Assembly: GCA_963842835.1 (NCBI GenBank)
Contig: CAWJIB010000009.1
Span: 248,001 to 312,000, forward strand
Source: Roseiarcus sp963842835
Lineage (GTDB): Bacteria; Pseudomonadota; Alphaproteobacteria; Rhizobiales; Beijerinckiaceae
DNA: 64,000 nt
Reading direction: 5' to 3'
Below are positions 17,368 to 26,703 of this stretch, piece after piece; positions within the stretch are counted from its first letter, which is position 1; each line of letters begins with the position of its first letter. The translations under genes were made by a program, and so were the position numbers. Below the pieces are notes generated by a model, which was not told the origin of the DNA, made no database searches, and saw only the letters and a program-made list of their open reading frames with translations.

Positions 17368-18752
17368 AGGCGATGGCCTCGACGCGCGCGCGGCGAGCGC
17401 TCTCGCGGTTTCGCGAAATCTGGCGATCGGGGGCGCGCGGACTCGCCGATCTCCTGCCAAAGGGGCTCTACGCGCGCTCCCTGCTCATCGTCATCGTGCC
17501 GATGGTGCTGCTGCAGACCGCTGTCGCCTATGTCTTCATGCAGCGCCATTGGGATCTCGTCACCCATCGCTTGTCGGCGGCCGTCGCGCGAGACGTCGGC
17601 GCCATGGTCGATCTCTATTCCGCAATTCCGCCCGGCGGCGACGACAAGCGCTTGCGCATGATCGCCGCTGAACGGTTCCGCATGGATGTCGAGATGATGC
17701 CGGCCGCTTCGCTGCCGCCGAAAATGCCCAAGACGTTTTTCAACTCGCTCGATCCGCTGACCCGCGCGCTGCCCGAAGAACTCGCCGCGCAGGTGCGCCT
17801 GCCCTTCTGGGTCGACACCGTCGGCCGCTCGGGGTTGATGGAGATCCGCGTCGAGTTCGGCGACCGCGTCCTGCGCGTCGTAACGCGCCGCAGTCTCGCC
17901 TATGAGGCGAACGTCCATATCTTCATTCTCTGGATGCTCGGCGCCTCGATCGTGCTGGTCGCGGTCGCCATCCTGTTCCTGCGCAACCAGATCCGCCCGA
18001 TCCTGCGCCTCGCCGAGGCGGCGGAAGATTTCGGCAAGGGGCGCGACGTCGATTTCCATCCGCGCGGCGCGCGCGAAGTTCGGCAAGCCGGCTACGCCTT
18101 CATCGAAATGAAGCGGCGCATCGAGCGCGCCTCGGAACAGCGCACCGCGATGCTCAATGGCGTCAGCCACGATCTGCGCACGATCCTGACGCGCTTCAAG
18201 CTGTCGCTTGCGGTCATCGACGAGTCCGCGGAAATCGAGCCCTTGCAGAAGGACGTCGACGAGATGCAGAGCATGCTCGAAGCCTATCTCGCCTTCGCGC
18301 GCGGCGACGCCGGCGAACCGACGGAGATGACGGACTTGCGCGGCATTCTCGATGATCTGCGCGCCGACGCCGAGCGCCATGGCGCGCGCGTCGGCGTCGA
18401 GGCGAAGGGCGATCTCAACGTCAAAGTGCGCCCGCTCGCGCTCAAACGCTGCCTGGGCAATCTCCTCGCCAACGCGCAGCGCCATGGTCAGACGATCATG
18501 GCGCGCGCCGCGCGCGAGCAGCGTTTTGTCACGATTCACGTCGACGACGACGGGCCCGGCATCGCGCCCGAGCATCGCGAAGACGTATTCCGGCCGTTTT
18601 ACCGGCTCGACGAAGCGCGCAACCAGGACGAAGGCGGTTCGGGACTGGGACTGGCGATCGCGCGCGACATCGCGCGCTCGCACGGCGGCGACATCGTTCT
18701 GGGAACGAGCCCGCTGGGAGGATTGCGCGCGAGCTTGCGCATTCCAACTTGA
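17364..18752 (+). CDS. EnvZ-type sensor histidine kinase
   Basis: A 462-residue inner-membrane kinase beginning at ATG 17364, which overlaps the regulator stop (ATGA). Two membrane helices (~38-58 and ~185-205) flank a periplasmic domain of about 125 residues. A HAMP linker follows, then the H box SHDLRTILTRFKLSLA with His269, and the ATPase motifs LGNLLANAQRHG, DDDGPGI and GGSGLGLAIARDI. The HDLRT-type H box places it with EnvZ. It should phosphorylate the adjacent OmpR-type regulator. The signal is unknown. Confidence 0.88.
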   Translation: MKAMASTRARRALSRFREIWRSGARGLADLLPKGLYARSLLIVIVPMVLLQTAVAYVFMQRHWDLVTHRLSAAVARDVGAMVDLYSAIPPGGDDKRLRMIAAERFRMDVEMMPAASLPPKMPKTFFNSLDPLTRALPEELAAQVRLPFWVDTVGRSGLMEIRVEFGDRVLRVVTRRSLAYEANVHIFILWMLGASIVLVAVAILFLRNQIRPILRLAEAAEDFGKGRDVDFHPRGAREVRQAGYAFIEMKRRIERASEQRTAMLNGVSHDLRTILTRFKLSLAVIDESAEIEPLQKDVDEMQSMLEAYLAFARGDAGEPTEMTDLRGILDDLRADAERHGARVGVEAKGDLNVKVRPLALKRCLGNLLANAQRHGQTIMARAAREQRFVTIHVDDDGPGIAPEHREDVFRPFYRLDEARNQDEGGSGLGLAIARDIARSHGGDIVLGTSPLGGLRASLRIPT

Positions 18753-18760
18753 GCTTTGAG

Positions 18761-18778
18761 GGCGGTCGGACCGCCTTT
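18761..18778. terminator. Hairpin between the kinase and trxA
   Basis: GGCGGT-cgg-ACCGCC forms a 6-bp G/C stem with a 3-base loop, followed by TTT on the plus strand, 8 bases after the kinase stop. It lies between convergent genes and may end transcripts from one or both sides. Confidence 0.5.
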
Positions 18779-18804
18779 GAGCGGCCCGGCCGGCGCGCGG
18801 CGAC

Positions 18805-19128
18805 TCAGACCGAGGCGGTGATCCAGCGCGCCAATTCGCTCTTCGGTCCCGCGCCCGTCTTGGTCGCGACACGCTTGCCGTCCTTGAAGACCATCAAGGT
18901 CGGAATCGAGCGAATGCCCAATTGCGCCGCCATCTTCGGGTTCTCGTCGACGTTGAACTTGGCGATCTTGACCTTGCCCTTCATCTCGGAGGCGATCTCT
19001 TCGAGGGCGGGCGCGATCATCCGGCAGGGGCCGCACCATTCCGCCCAAAAATCGACTACGACCGGCTCACTCGACTTCATGACGTCGGTCTCGAAATTGG
19101 CGTCGGTGACCTTGGCGGTGGCGGACAT
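18805..19128 (-). CDS. trxA: Thioredoxin
   Basis: A 107-residue thioredoxin, the usual size. The active site WCGPC (Cys32, Cys35) lies after VVDFWAE, with cis-Pro in RSIPTLMVFKDG. It keeps cytoplasmic thiols reduced and serves ribonucleotide reductase and others. ATG 19128 (MSATAKVTDANF) has a GAGGA ribosome site; an in-frame ATG 33 bases upstream would add an atypical tail. Confidence 0.95.
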   Translation of the reverse strand: MSATAKVTDANFETDVMKSSEPVVVDFWAEWCGPCRMIAPALEEIASEMKGKVKIAKFNVDENPKMAAQLGIRSIPTLMVFKDGKRVATKTGAGPKSELARWITASV

Positions 19129-19240
19129 GGCTTCCTCTGGAATCGAGAGCGGCGAAAACACCCGGAAACAGGATAGTTAGGAACGGCGGGCGGACGCGTC
19201 AAGCCGGGGAGCGAATCCCGAGCGGGACAGGCGCCGGCGT

Positions 19241-19597
19241 TCAGAACAGTCGCCCGCCGTTGGGCGCGGGAAGGTCAGGGGCGATCAGCACGACTTCGCC
19301 GTCGGCGTCAGGAAAGCCGAGGGTCAAGACCTCCGAAATGAAGGGCCCGATCTGGCGGGGAGCGAAATTGACCACCGCGGCGACCCGCCGGCCGACCAGA
19401 TCCTCGACTCGGTAATGGCGGGTGATCTGCGCCGATGACTTTTTCACGCCGATCGCTGGGCCGAAGTCGATCGTCAGCCGGTAGGCGGGCTTGCGCGCCT
19501 GAGGGAACGGCTCGGCCGAGACGATCGTCCCCAGGCGGATGTCGACTTTGAGGAAATCGTCGAAGGAAATCGTCGGCGGCCGGTCGTCGGCGGTCAT
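19241..19597 (-). CDS. csaA: CsaA-type tRNA-binding-domain protein
   Basis: A 118-residue single-domain protein with the tRNA-binding OB fold also found at the C-terminus of MetRS. The CsaA features are SFDDFLKVDIRLGTIVSAEPFPQ and ARKPAYRLTIDFG near the start, then SSAQITRHY, VNFAPRQIGPFISEVLTLGF and VVLIAPD. In Bacillus CsaA was described as a secretion-linked chaperone; binding of structured RNA is also proposed. It stands alone on the minus strand. Confidence 0.88.
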   Translation of the reverse strand: MTADDRPPTISFDDFLKVDIRLGTIVSAEPFPQARKPAYRLTIDFGPAIGVKKSSAQITRHYRVEDLVGRRVAAVVNFAPRQIGPFISEVLTLGFPDADGEVVLIAPDLPAPNGGRLF

Positions 19598-19706
19598 GAG
19601 CGGGCGCTCCGTGGGGCTTCGCGATCCTTCTTGCCGGGGACGCGGGCCTCGTCAAGCGCTGGCGCCGCGCTTGACACGATCCGGCCGGAGACCTAGCCCC
19701 TCGCGC

Positions 19707-20609
19707 ATGAATACGATTGTTCCCGCCGCGCGCGTCCCGCTGATCGAAGGCTTAAGCGCCGTCGCCGACCGTTACGACGCCATCCTCTGCGACATCTGGG
19801 GCGTGCTGCACAACGGCCGGCAGTCGTTTCGTCCCGCTTCGGACGCGCTGGTCGCGTTCCGCCGACGCGGCGGCGCGGTCGTGCTGGTCAGCAATGCGCC
19901 GCGGCCGAGCGAGCCGATTCGGGGGCAGGTCATCCGCCTCGGCGTCTCGCCCGACGCCTTCGACGCGATCGTCACGTCCGGCGACGTCGCCATCGGGCTC
20001 ATCGCCGAACGCGCGGCCGCTGCCGTTCACCATATCGGGCCGAGCCGCGATCTTTCCCTGTTCGAGGCGGCGGCGGCCCGGGCCGGCGAGGCGCCCGTTC
20101 TGGTGGGCCTCGAGGACGCGAGCTATGTTCTGTGCACCGGCCTGTTCGACGACGAGGTCGAGACGCCCGACGATTACGCCGACCGTCTGCGCGCCATGGC
20201 GGCGCGGGGGTTGACCTTCGTGTGCGCCAATCCGGATCTGGTCGTTCATCGCGGCGCGGACTTGATCTATTGCGCCGGCGCGCTCGCACAGGCCTATGAA
20301 GCGATCGGCGGCAAAACGATATATGCGGGAAAGCCGCACGCGCCGATCTACGACGCCGCGCTGGCCGCGGCGGGAGCGGCGCTCGAGGCGCCGCTCGCGC
20401 GTTCGCGGGTTCTGGCGATCGGCGACGCGATGCGCACCGACATCGCCGGCGCGGCGGGCCAGGGACTCGACGCGCTCTTCGTGACCGCCGGCATTCATCG
20501 CGAGGCTTTGCATGGCTCGGGCGAGGCAGCTGTGGACGAGGAGCTGCAAAGCCTGTTCGCGCGCGAAAACCTCCGGCCGATCGCCGCCATGCACGCGTTG
20601 GCGCCGTGA
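19707..20609 (+). CDS. HAD-superfamily class IIA protein, TIGR01459 type
   Basis: A 300-residue NagD-like HAD protein from ATG 19707. Motif I reads ILCDIWGVLHNG: the nucleophile is Asp29, but the usual second Asp two residues later is Trp31, as I recall for the TIGR01459 group. Motif II is VLVSNAPRP, and the C-terminal Lys and Asp motifs are YAGKPHAPIYDAAL and VLAIGDAMRTDIAGA. The missing general acid/base makes phosphatase activity uncertain. It is divergent from csaA and precedes the maoC-like gene. Confidence 0.82.
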   Translation: MNTIVPAARVPLIEGLSAVADRYDAILCDIWGVLHNGRQSFRPASDALVAFRRRGGAVVLVSNAPRPSEPIRGQVIRLGVSPDAFDAIVTSGDVAIGLIAERAAAAVHHIGPSRDLSLFEAAAARAGEAPVLVGLEDASYVLCTGLFDDEVETPDDYADRLRAMAARGLTFVCANPDLVVHRGADLIYCAGALAQAYEAIGGKTIYAGKPHAPIYDAALAAAGAALEAPLARSRVLAIGDAMRTDIAGAAGQGLDALFVTAGIHREALHGSGEAAVDEELQSLFARENLRPIAAMHALAP

Positions 20610-20779
20610 CGGGCGCCCACGGGCCTTAGCGCAATTGTCCGATGGCCGCCGGCCGCCAAAGCGAGCATAATCCGGCCGATCGCCGGTCCCCGCCGAGCGC
20701 AACGCCTTGCGCGGGCGCCTTGATCGGACGGTGAAGAACGTCGCGCTCGAACGCAGCGACAGAGAGGTCCGCGAAGCGA

Positions 20780-21235
20780 ATGTCGAAGCTCCCCTTTCAA
20801 ACCCTCTATTTCGAGGACCTTGCGGTCGGGATGCGCGAGACGCTGCAAAAGACCGTGGAGAACGAGGACGTGATCGGCTTCGCGGAGCTTTCCGGGGATC
20901 ACAATCCCATCCATCTCAGCGAGCATTTTGCGCGCAAGACCCGCTTCGGCGAACGGATCGTCCACGGGCTTTACACGGCGAGCCTCATTTCGGCGGTGAT
21001 CGGCATGCGGCTGCCGGGGCCGGGCGCCGTCTATATCTCGCAGACCCTGAACTTTCGTGGGCCGGTCAAGATCGGCGACGTCGTCGACGTCAGCGTCGAG
21101 GTCGTAGAACTGACGGAAAAGGGGCGCCGAGTGCGGCTCCATTGCGAATGCAAGGTGGACGGCAAGGTCGTGCTCGACGGCGAGGGCGTATTGAGCGTGC
21201 CGCCCTCGCCTACCGGACGGGCGGCGGCGTCTTGA
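20780..21235 (+). CDS. MaoC-like (R)-specific enoyl-CoA hydratase
   Basis: A 151-residue hot-dog-fold protein. The hydratase-2 motif SGDHNPIHL gives the catalytic pair Asp40 and His45; HGLYTASLISAVIG and FRGPVKIGDVVDVSVEV complete the fold. Short proteins of this type (PhaJ) hydrate trans-2-enoyl-CoA to (R)-3-hydroxyacyl-CoA for polyhydroxyalkanoate synthesis, while others act on dicarboxylate thioesters. No pha gene is near, so the substrate is open. Confidence 0.85.
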   Translation: MSKLPFQTLYFEDLAVGMRETLQKTVENEDVIGFAELSGDHNPIHLSEHFARKTRFGERIVHGLYTASLISAVIGMRLPGPGAVYISQTLNFRGPVKIGDVVDVSVEVVELTEKGRRVRLHCECKVDGKVVLDGEGVLSVPPSPTGRAAAS

Positions 21236-21292
21236 CCCTGTCGCCGCGTCGAGGCAGGTTCCCCGCGCTTTGACGCCGAGCGCGGTTTCGCC

Positions 21293-22315
21293 GTGAAAAC
21301 CCGCCCAGCCACGGATGCAGATTTGAAACAGGCCTCGCCGAATCCTGCTTTCGCGCTCGCGATCGACCCGACGCGTCCGCCGCCGGGACTTGAAAAGGCC
21401 GTCTATGCGATCGGCAATTTCGACGGCGTGCATCGCGGCCACGGCGCCGTGATCGCGCGCACGAAGGCGCTCGCGCGGGAGCGAGGCGCGGCGAGCGCCG
21501 TGCTGACGTTCGAGCCGCATCCTGCCGACTATTTCGCCGGGCGCCCGGTCGTCTTTCGGCTGACGCCGTTCGCGCTCAAGACGCTCTCTTTGCAAGAACT
21601 CGGCCTCGAAGGCGCGGTGTTTCTGACCTTCGACGCCGCTCTGGCCGGATTGACGGCGGAGGAATTCGTCGAACAGGTCCTCGTCGAGCGCCTGGGCGTC
21701 GGCGCGGTCGTCGTCGGCTGGGACTTTCATTTCGGCAAGGCGCGTTCGGGCACGCCGGACTTCCTCGCTCGGGCGGGCGCGCGCTTCGGATTTCATGTCG
21801 AAATCATCGAAAAGGTCGAGGCGCACGAGGCCGGACAACCCCAGGTGGTCTCGTCCTCGGCGATTCGGCGCGCGCTCGAACAAGGCGACGTCTCGGCGGC
21901 CGCGCGCGGCCTCGGACGCGACTACGCGGTGGTGGGGGTCGTGGCGTCCGGCCAAAAGCTCGGGCGCGCGCTCGGCGTGCCCACGGCCAATATCGCGCTG
22001 GAGGCGACCAATCGCCTCGCCTATGGCGTCTACGCCGTATACGCGTTCGTGGCGGGCCGAAGCTACGGCGGCGTTGCGAGCTTCGGCGTGCGCCCGACGG
22101 CGGACAACGGCGCGCCCCTCCTGGAGACGCATCTCTTCGACTTCGCCGGCGATATCTACGGGCGCGAGATCGAGGTGCGCTTCGTCGCGCGCATTCGCGA
22201 AGAGCGAAAATTCGCTTCGCTCGACGCGCTAAAGGAGGAAATGGCGCGCGACATCGCGCGGGCTCGCGCCGCTCTCGCCGCGCGGCCATTTGGCGATTCC
22301 GGCCAAATCATCTAA
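21293..22315 (+). CDS. ribF: Bifunctional riboflavin kinase/FAD synthetase
   Basis: A 340-residue two-domain enzyme making FMN and then FAD. The N-terminal nucleotidyltransferase has IGNFDGVHRGH (His47, His50) and the VSSSAIRRALEQG motif. The C-terminal flavokinase starts at ~215 with GQKLGRALGVPTANI and has the GVASFGVRPT and LLETHLFDFAGDIYG blocks. The start is GTG 21293, and the first ~35 residues are not conserved. It is followed by ileS-lspA, a common bacterial neighbourhood. I see no FMN riboswitch upstream. Confidence 0.93.
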   Translation: MKTRPATDADLKQASPNPAFALAIDPTRPPPGLEKAVYAIGNFDGVHRGHGAVIARTKALARERGAASAVLTFEPHPADYFAGRPVVFRLTPFALKTLSLQELGLEGAVFLTFDAALAGLTAEEFVEQVLVERLGVGAVVVGWDFHFGKARSGTPDFLARAGARFGFHVEIIEKVEAHEAGQPQVVSSSAIRRALEQGDVSAAARGLGRDYAVVGVVASGQKLGRALGVPTANIALEATNRLAYGVYAVYAFVAGRSYGGVASFGVRPTADNGAPLLETHLFDFAGDIYGREIEVRFVARIREERKFASLDALKEEMARDIARARAALAARPFGDSGQII

Positions 22316-22372
22316 TCGGATCGCCTCGAAGCGTCCCCGTTCAGCAATTCACCGTTTCCGGCTCGATCCATC

Positions 22373-25324
22373 ATGAATGACGCGCCTGCCCAGGGCCCCG
22401 ACTATTCGCAGACCCTCTTCCTGCCGAAGACCGATTTTCCCATGCGCGCCGGGCTGCCGCAAAAGGAGCCGGAGATTCTCGCGCGCTGGGCGCGCGAAGG
22501 GCTCTATCCGGCGTTGCGCCAAAGCGCCAAGGGGCGGCCGAAATTCGTGCTGCACGACGGGCCGCCCTACGCCAACGGCAATATCCACATCGGCCACGCC
22601 CTCAACAAGATCCTCAAGGACATGGTGGTGCGCTCGCAACAGATGGCGGGCAAGGATTCCAATTACGTGCCTGGCTGGGATTGCCACGGCCTGCCCATCG
22701 AATGGAAGGTGGAAGAGGAGCATTATCGCAAGAAGGGCAAGGCGAAGCCGGATTTTTCCGACTCGGCGGCGATCATCGCCTTCCGTCGGGAATGCCGCGC
22801 CTACGCCGAGCATTGGCTCTCGGTGCAGCGCGAGGAGTTCAAGCGCTTGGGCGTGGTCGGCGATTGGGACCATCCCTACACGACGATGAGCTATCCCGCC
22901 GAAGCGCAGATCGCGCGCGAAATCTTCAAATTCGTCGCCAACGGCCTGCTCTACCGCGGCTCGAAACCGGTGATGTGGAGCGTGGTGGAGAAAACCGCGC
23001 TCGCCGAAGCCGAAATCGAATACGAGGAGCACACCAGCGACACGGTTTATGTCGCATTCCCGGTCGAGGGGGAGGACGCCTCGGTCGTCATCTGGACCAC
23101 GACGCCTTGGACCCTGCCGGGCAATCGGGCCATCGCGTTCTCCCGGCGCATCGGCTACGGCCGCTATCGCGTGACGGAGGCGCCCGCCGACAATTGGGCC
23201 AAGGTCGGCGCGACCTACATCCTGGCGCAATCGCTGGCGCCCAGCGTTTTCGCCGCGGCGAAGGTCGCAGCCTACGAGTTCCTCGGCGAAGTCGGCGGCG
23301 ATATGCTCGCCGCGATGGTCTGCGGGCATCCGCTGCAGCCGCTCGGCTATGGCTTTGTCGTCCCGCTGCTCGAGGGCGACCATGTCACGGAGGACGCGGG
23401 CACCGGCTTCGTCCATACCGCGCCCGGACACGGCCGCGAGGACTTCGAGCTCTGGATGGCGAACGGCCGGCGCCTGATCGAGCGCGGAATCGATACGCGC
23501 ATTCCCTACACCGTCGACGAGAACGGCGCTCTCACCGACGAGGCGCCCGGCTTCGAGGGACGGCGGGTGATAACCGACAAGGGGGAGAAGGGCGACGCCA
23601 ACGAAGCGGTGATCAAGGCGCTGGTCGCGGCGGGGCGCCTTGTCTCGCGCGGCCGGCTCAAGCACCAATATCCCCATTCCTGGCGCTCGAAGAAGCCGGT
23701 GATTTTTCGCAATACGCCGCAATGGTTTCTCGCGATGGATCGGCCCTACGCCGCCGCGCCGGGCGGCCAGACCCTGCGGGCGACCGCGCTGGACGCGATC
23801 AAGCAGACGCGTTGGGTCCCCGCGGCGGGCGAGAACCGCATCAACGGCATGGTGGCGAGCAAACCGGACTGGGTGCTTTCGCGCCAGCGCGCCTGGGGCG
23901 TGCCGTTGCCGATCTTCGTGCGCAAGGGCGAGCACGACGTTCTCTACGATCCCGAAGTCAACGCGCGCATCGCCGCCGCCTTCGAGAAGGAGGGCGCCGA
24001 CGCCTGGTTCGCCGAGGGCGCCAAACAGCGCTTTCTCGGCGATCGGCACAAGGCTGACGACTACGACAAGATCGACAACCTCGTCGAGGTCTGGTTCGAT
24101 TCGGGTTCGACGCACGCCTTCGTGCTTGAGGACGCCAAGCACTTTCCCGGCCTCGCCGGCATCAAGCGGCGGGTCGACGGCGGCGCCGACGAGGTGATGT
24201 ATCTCGAAGGCTCCGACCAGCATCGCGGCTGGTTCCAGTCCTCGCTGCTCGAAAGCTGCGGCACGCGCGGCCGCGCGCCCTTCGACGTGGTGCTGACGCA
24301 CGGCTTCACGCTCGACGAGAAGGGCCGCAAGATGTCGAAGTCGCTGGGCAACCAGACCTTCCCGCAGGACGTCATCAAGGCCTCGGGCGCCGACATCCTG
24401 CGGCTTTGGGTGGCGAGCGTCGACTATTCCGACGATCAGCGCATCGGGCCGGAAATCCTCAAGACCATCGGCGACAATTACCGCAAGTTGCGCAACACGA
24501 TCCGGTGGATGCTCGGTACGCTCGCGCATTATTCGCCCGCCGACGCCGTGGGCTTTTCCGGCATGGGTGAGATCGAGCGGCTGATGCTGCATCGCCTGGC
24601 CGAACTCGATGCGAAAGTGCGCGACGCCTACGCCAATTTCGACTATGCGCGCGTCGTCGCGGCGCTGTCGGCGTTCATGAACGCCGATCTCTCCGCCTTC
24701 TATTTCGACATCCGCAAGGACGCGCTCTATTGCGAGGCGCCGTCGAGCGTGAAGCGGCGCGGCGCGTTGGAGGCGATCGAGCATATCTTCGGCGCCGTGA
24801 CGCTCTGGCTGGCGCCGATCCTCGTCTTCACTTGCGAGGAGGCCTGGGCGGCGCGCGATTCGAGCGCGCGATCCGTCCATCTCGAACAATTTCCTGTCGT
24901 CCCCACGCAATGGCGCGACGAGGCGCTCGCGGCGAAATGGGAGACGATTCGCCGCATCCGCTCTGTCGTCACCGGGGCGATCGAGATCGCGCGCGCCGAC
25001 AAGCGCATCGGTTCCTCGCTGGAGGCGAGCCCGCGCGTCTACGTCAGCGAAGCGGCGCTGCTCGCGGCTCTTGACGGCGTCGATTTCGCGGAAGTCTGCA
25101 TCACCTCGAGCATCGCCGTCGAAACCGCGGCGAGCGCGCCCGAAGGGGCGTTTCGCCTGGCCGATACGCCCGGCGTCGCGGTCGTGGTCGAGCGCGCCGA
25201 AGGCGTCAAATGCGCGCGCTCATGGCGCTATTTCGATCCCGCGACGGCCGATCCTGAATTTCCCGACGTCAGCCCGCGCGACGCCGCGGCCTTGCGCGAA
25301 TTGAACGCGGCTCGGCGGGCCTGA
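22373..25324 (+). CDS. ileS: Isoleucyl-tRNA synthetase
   Basis: A 983-residue class Ia synthetase that charges tRNA-Ile and edits Val. The catalytic motifs are HIGH at 72-75 (in GNIHIGHALNK) and KMSKS at 653-657. The editing domain (~220-430) has TTTPWTLPGN and the FVHTAPGHGREDFEL segment. The anticodon-binding domain follows from ~690. The C-terminus keeps GVKCARSW where other IleS proteins have a Cys4 zinc finger, but the remaining cysteines are missing. The stop codon overlaps the lspA start. Confidence 0.96.
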   Translation: MNDAPAQGPDYSQTLFLPKTDFPMRAGLPQKEPEILARWAREGLYPALRQSAKGRPKFVLHDGPPYANGNIHIGHALNKILKDMVVRSQQMAGKDSNYVPGWDCHGLPIEWKVEEEHYRKKGKAKPDFSDSAAIIAFRRECRAYAEHWLSVQREEFKRLGVVGDWDHPYTTMSYPAEAQIAREIFKFVANGLLYRGSKPVMWSVVEKTALAEAEIEYEEHTSDTVYVAFPVEGEDASVVIWTTTPWTLPGNRAIAFSRRIGYGRYRVTEAPADNWAKVGATYILAQSLAPSVFAAAKVAAYEFLGEVGGDMLAAMVCGHPLQPLGYGFVVPLLEGDHVTEDAGTGFVHTAPGHGREDFELWMANGRRLIERGIDTRIPYTVDENGALTDEAPGFEGRRVITDKGEKGDANEAVIKALVAAGRLVSRGRLKHQYPHSWRSKKPVIFRNTPQWFLAMDRPYAAAPGGQTLRATALDAIKQTRWVPAAGENRINGMVASKPDWVLSRQRAWGVPLPIFVRKGEHDVLYDPEVNARIAAAFEKEGADAWFAEGAKQRFLGDRHKADDYDKIDNLVEVWFDSGSTHAFVLEDAKHFPGLAGIKRRVDGGADEVMYLEGSDQHRGWFQSSLLESCGTRGRAPFDVVLTHGFTLDEKGRKMSKSLGNQTFPQDVIKASGADILRLWVASVDYSDDQRIGPEILKTIGDNYRKLRNTIRWMLGTLAHYSPADAVGFSGMGEIERLMLHRLAELDAKVRDAYANFDYARVVAALSAFMNADLSAFYFDIRKDALYCEAPSSVKRRGALEAIEHIFGAVTLWLAPILVFTCEEAWAARDSSARSVHLEQFPVVPTQWRDEALAAKWETIRRIRSVVTGAIEIARADKRIGSSLEASPRVYVSEAALLAALDGVDFAEVCITSSIAVETAASAPEGAFRLADTPGVAVVVERAEGVKCARSWRYFDPATADPEFPDVSPRDAAALRELNAARRA

Positions 25325-25830
25325 TGCGGGTGCGAACGCTCGGGGGCCTGACGATCTTAAGCGTTTTCGTCCTCGACCAGGCGTCGAAAGTCGCCGTCGT
25401 GCGTTATTTCGACGGGAATGGCGGCGCGCCGTTCGCCCTGACGCCGTTCCTCGACTTCACGCTGCGCTGGAACCGCGGCATTTCCTTCAGCCTGTTCGCG
25501 CAGGAATCGGCGGTCGGCCCTTGGCTGTTGCTGGCGCTGACGCTCGCGGTGACGGCGCTGCTCGGCTTCTGGCTGTGGCGCGCGCGCGCGCTCCTGGTCG
25601 GCCTCGGCCTCGGCGCCGTCATCGGCGGCGCCCTCGGCAACGGCTATGATCGCCTGGCCTATGGCGCGGTCGCCGACTTTCTCGATCTGCACGCGTTCGG
25701 GCGGCATTTCTTCGTCTTCAATCTCGCCGACGCCGCGATCAATATCGGGGTCGCGCTGCTGATTTTCGACGGCCTGTTCGGCTCGGCCAGGCCGGCCGCC
25801 TCGGACGCGGGCCGTCAGAGGCCGTCCTGA
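25324..25830 (+). CDS. lspA: Lipoprotein signal peptidase II
   Basis: A 168-residue four-helix inner-membrane aspartyl protease that removes signal peptides from prolipoproteins such as CpaD and TadD. The catalytic aspartates are Asp118 in GAVADFLDL and Asp136 in FNLADAAIN; LDQASK near residue 18 and GNGYDR are also family marks. ATG 25324 shares its A with the ileS stop, so the pair is coupled. The ileS-lspA order is widespread. Confidence 0.94.
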   Translation: MRVRTLGGLTILSVFVLDQASKVAVVRYFDGNGGAPFALTPFLDFTLRWNRGISFSLFAQESAVGPWLLLALTLAVTALLGFWLWRARALLVGLGLGAVIGGALGNGYDRLAYGAVADFLDLHAFGRHFFVFNLADAAINIGVALLIFDGLFGSARPAASDAGRQRPS

Positions 25831-26028
25831 TCGACGAGGCGGGAGTCCCCTTTTTCGGCTGTTCATGCTATAGAAAGCTCATTCGCTGCGTCGATAATCG
25901 TCGCGGCGGGCGACGCAATGCGGATTCGCCATCGAATTGCCGGATTGTCGCCCGAACGAGTAAGCGAGTATCGTTGTCCCGCTGCGACTCGGGCGAGCCG
26001 CGGCGAATGGGATAAGGGGTTTTCGACC

Positions 26029-26646
26029 ATGCCGTCTCTGACGCTTGGAGAAGTTAGCCGGCGCCGCCTCGCGGTTTGCGCCGCCTGCGTTTTGTGGCTG
26101 GGCCTCGCCGCGGCGCCCGCGCATGCGGGGGACGACGGCGCGGCGCCGATTTGGGTCGGCATCGGTTCGATTTTCAGCTTTGGCGGCGACGCCCAGGAGC
26201 CGATCGAATACCGGGACCGCGCCCGGATCGTGCTGCCGCCCAAGGTCGAGTTGCCGCCGCCCGCCGTTTCGCCGACGCAGGCGGACGCGGCTTGGCCCCT
26301 CGACCAGGAAGCGGCGAAGCGCAAGAAAGAAAAGGCGGAAAAGGACAGTTACGTCTTCGTCCCCTTGAGAAGGAGAACCCCTCCGCTTGCGGGCCCCAAT
26401 AGCGTCGTGACGGTGAGCGCGACGGCCGGTCAGGCCCCCGGCCAACGGCCATGCGCCAAGGGTCCCGGCGAGACGTGCGAGACGCGCCCGGCTCCTGCGA
26501 TGAATTTAAATCCCCTCACCTGGGTCGGTCTGGAAAAGAAGGCGCCGACCGTGCTCGGGCCGGAGCCCGACCGAGACTGGTTGACGGACCCGCCCAAGGG
26601 CTATCGCGAGCCCGCCGAAGGGGCGGGCGTGCACCTGGACAATTAG
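26029..26646 (+). CDS. Exported protein of unknown function
   Basis: A 205-residue protein from ATG 26029, with AAGGGG upstream. A signal peptide ends around APAHA at residues ~31-35. The mature part has a Val/Pro-rich block (ARIVLPPKVELPPPA), a short Lys/Glu-rich segment (AAKRKKEKAEKDS), two nearby Cys (CAKGPGETCE) and a conserved-looking tail DWLTDPPKGYREP. No catalytic signature is seen. I recall similar proteins after lspA in Rhizobiales. It probably acts in the periplasm; the job is unknown. Confidence 0.65.
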   Translation: MPSLTLGEVSRRRLAVCAACVLWLGLAAAPAHAGDDGAAPIWVGIGSIFSFGGDAQEPIEYRDRARIVLPPKVELPPPAVSPTQADAAWPLDQEAAKRKKEKAEKDSYVFVPLRRRTPPLAGPNSVVTVSATAGQAPGQRPCAKGPGETCETRPAPAMNLNPLTWVGLEKKAPTVLGPEPDRDWLTDPPKGYREPAEGAGVHLDN

Positions 26647-26703
26647 GCCGCGGCCCTGGAACCCTCGAAGGCGCGCAACGGATCGGGCGATCGAAACGAC
26701 GCC

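Noticed and set aside
21236..21292. FMN riboswitch before ribF
   Set aside because: The gap is only 57 bases and lacks the conserved RFN-element sequence blocks.
22349..24910. An 853-codon open frame antisense to ileS
   Set aside because: High-GC genes with strong third-position bias open antisense frames; the product has no family signature, and the plus strand is clearly ileS.
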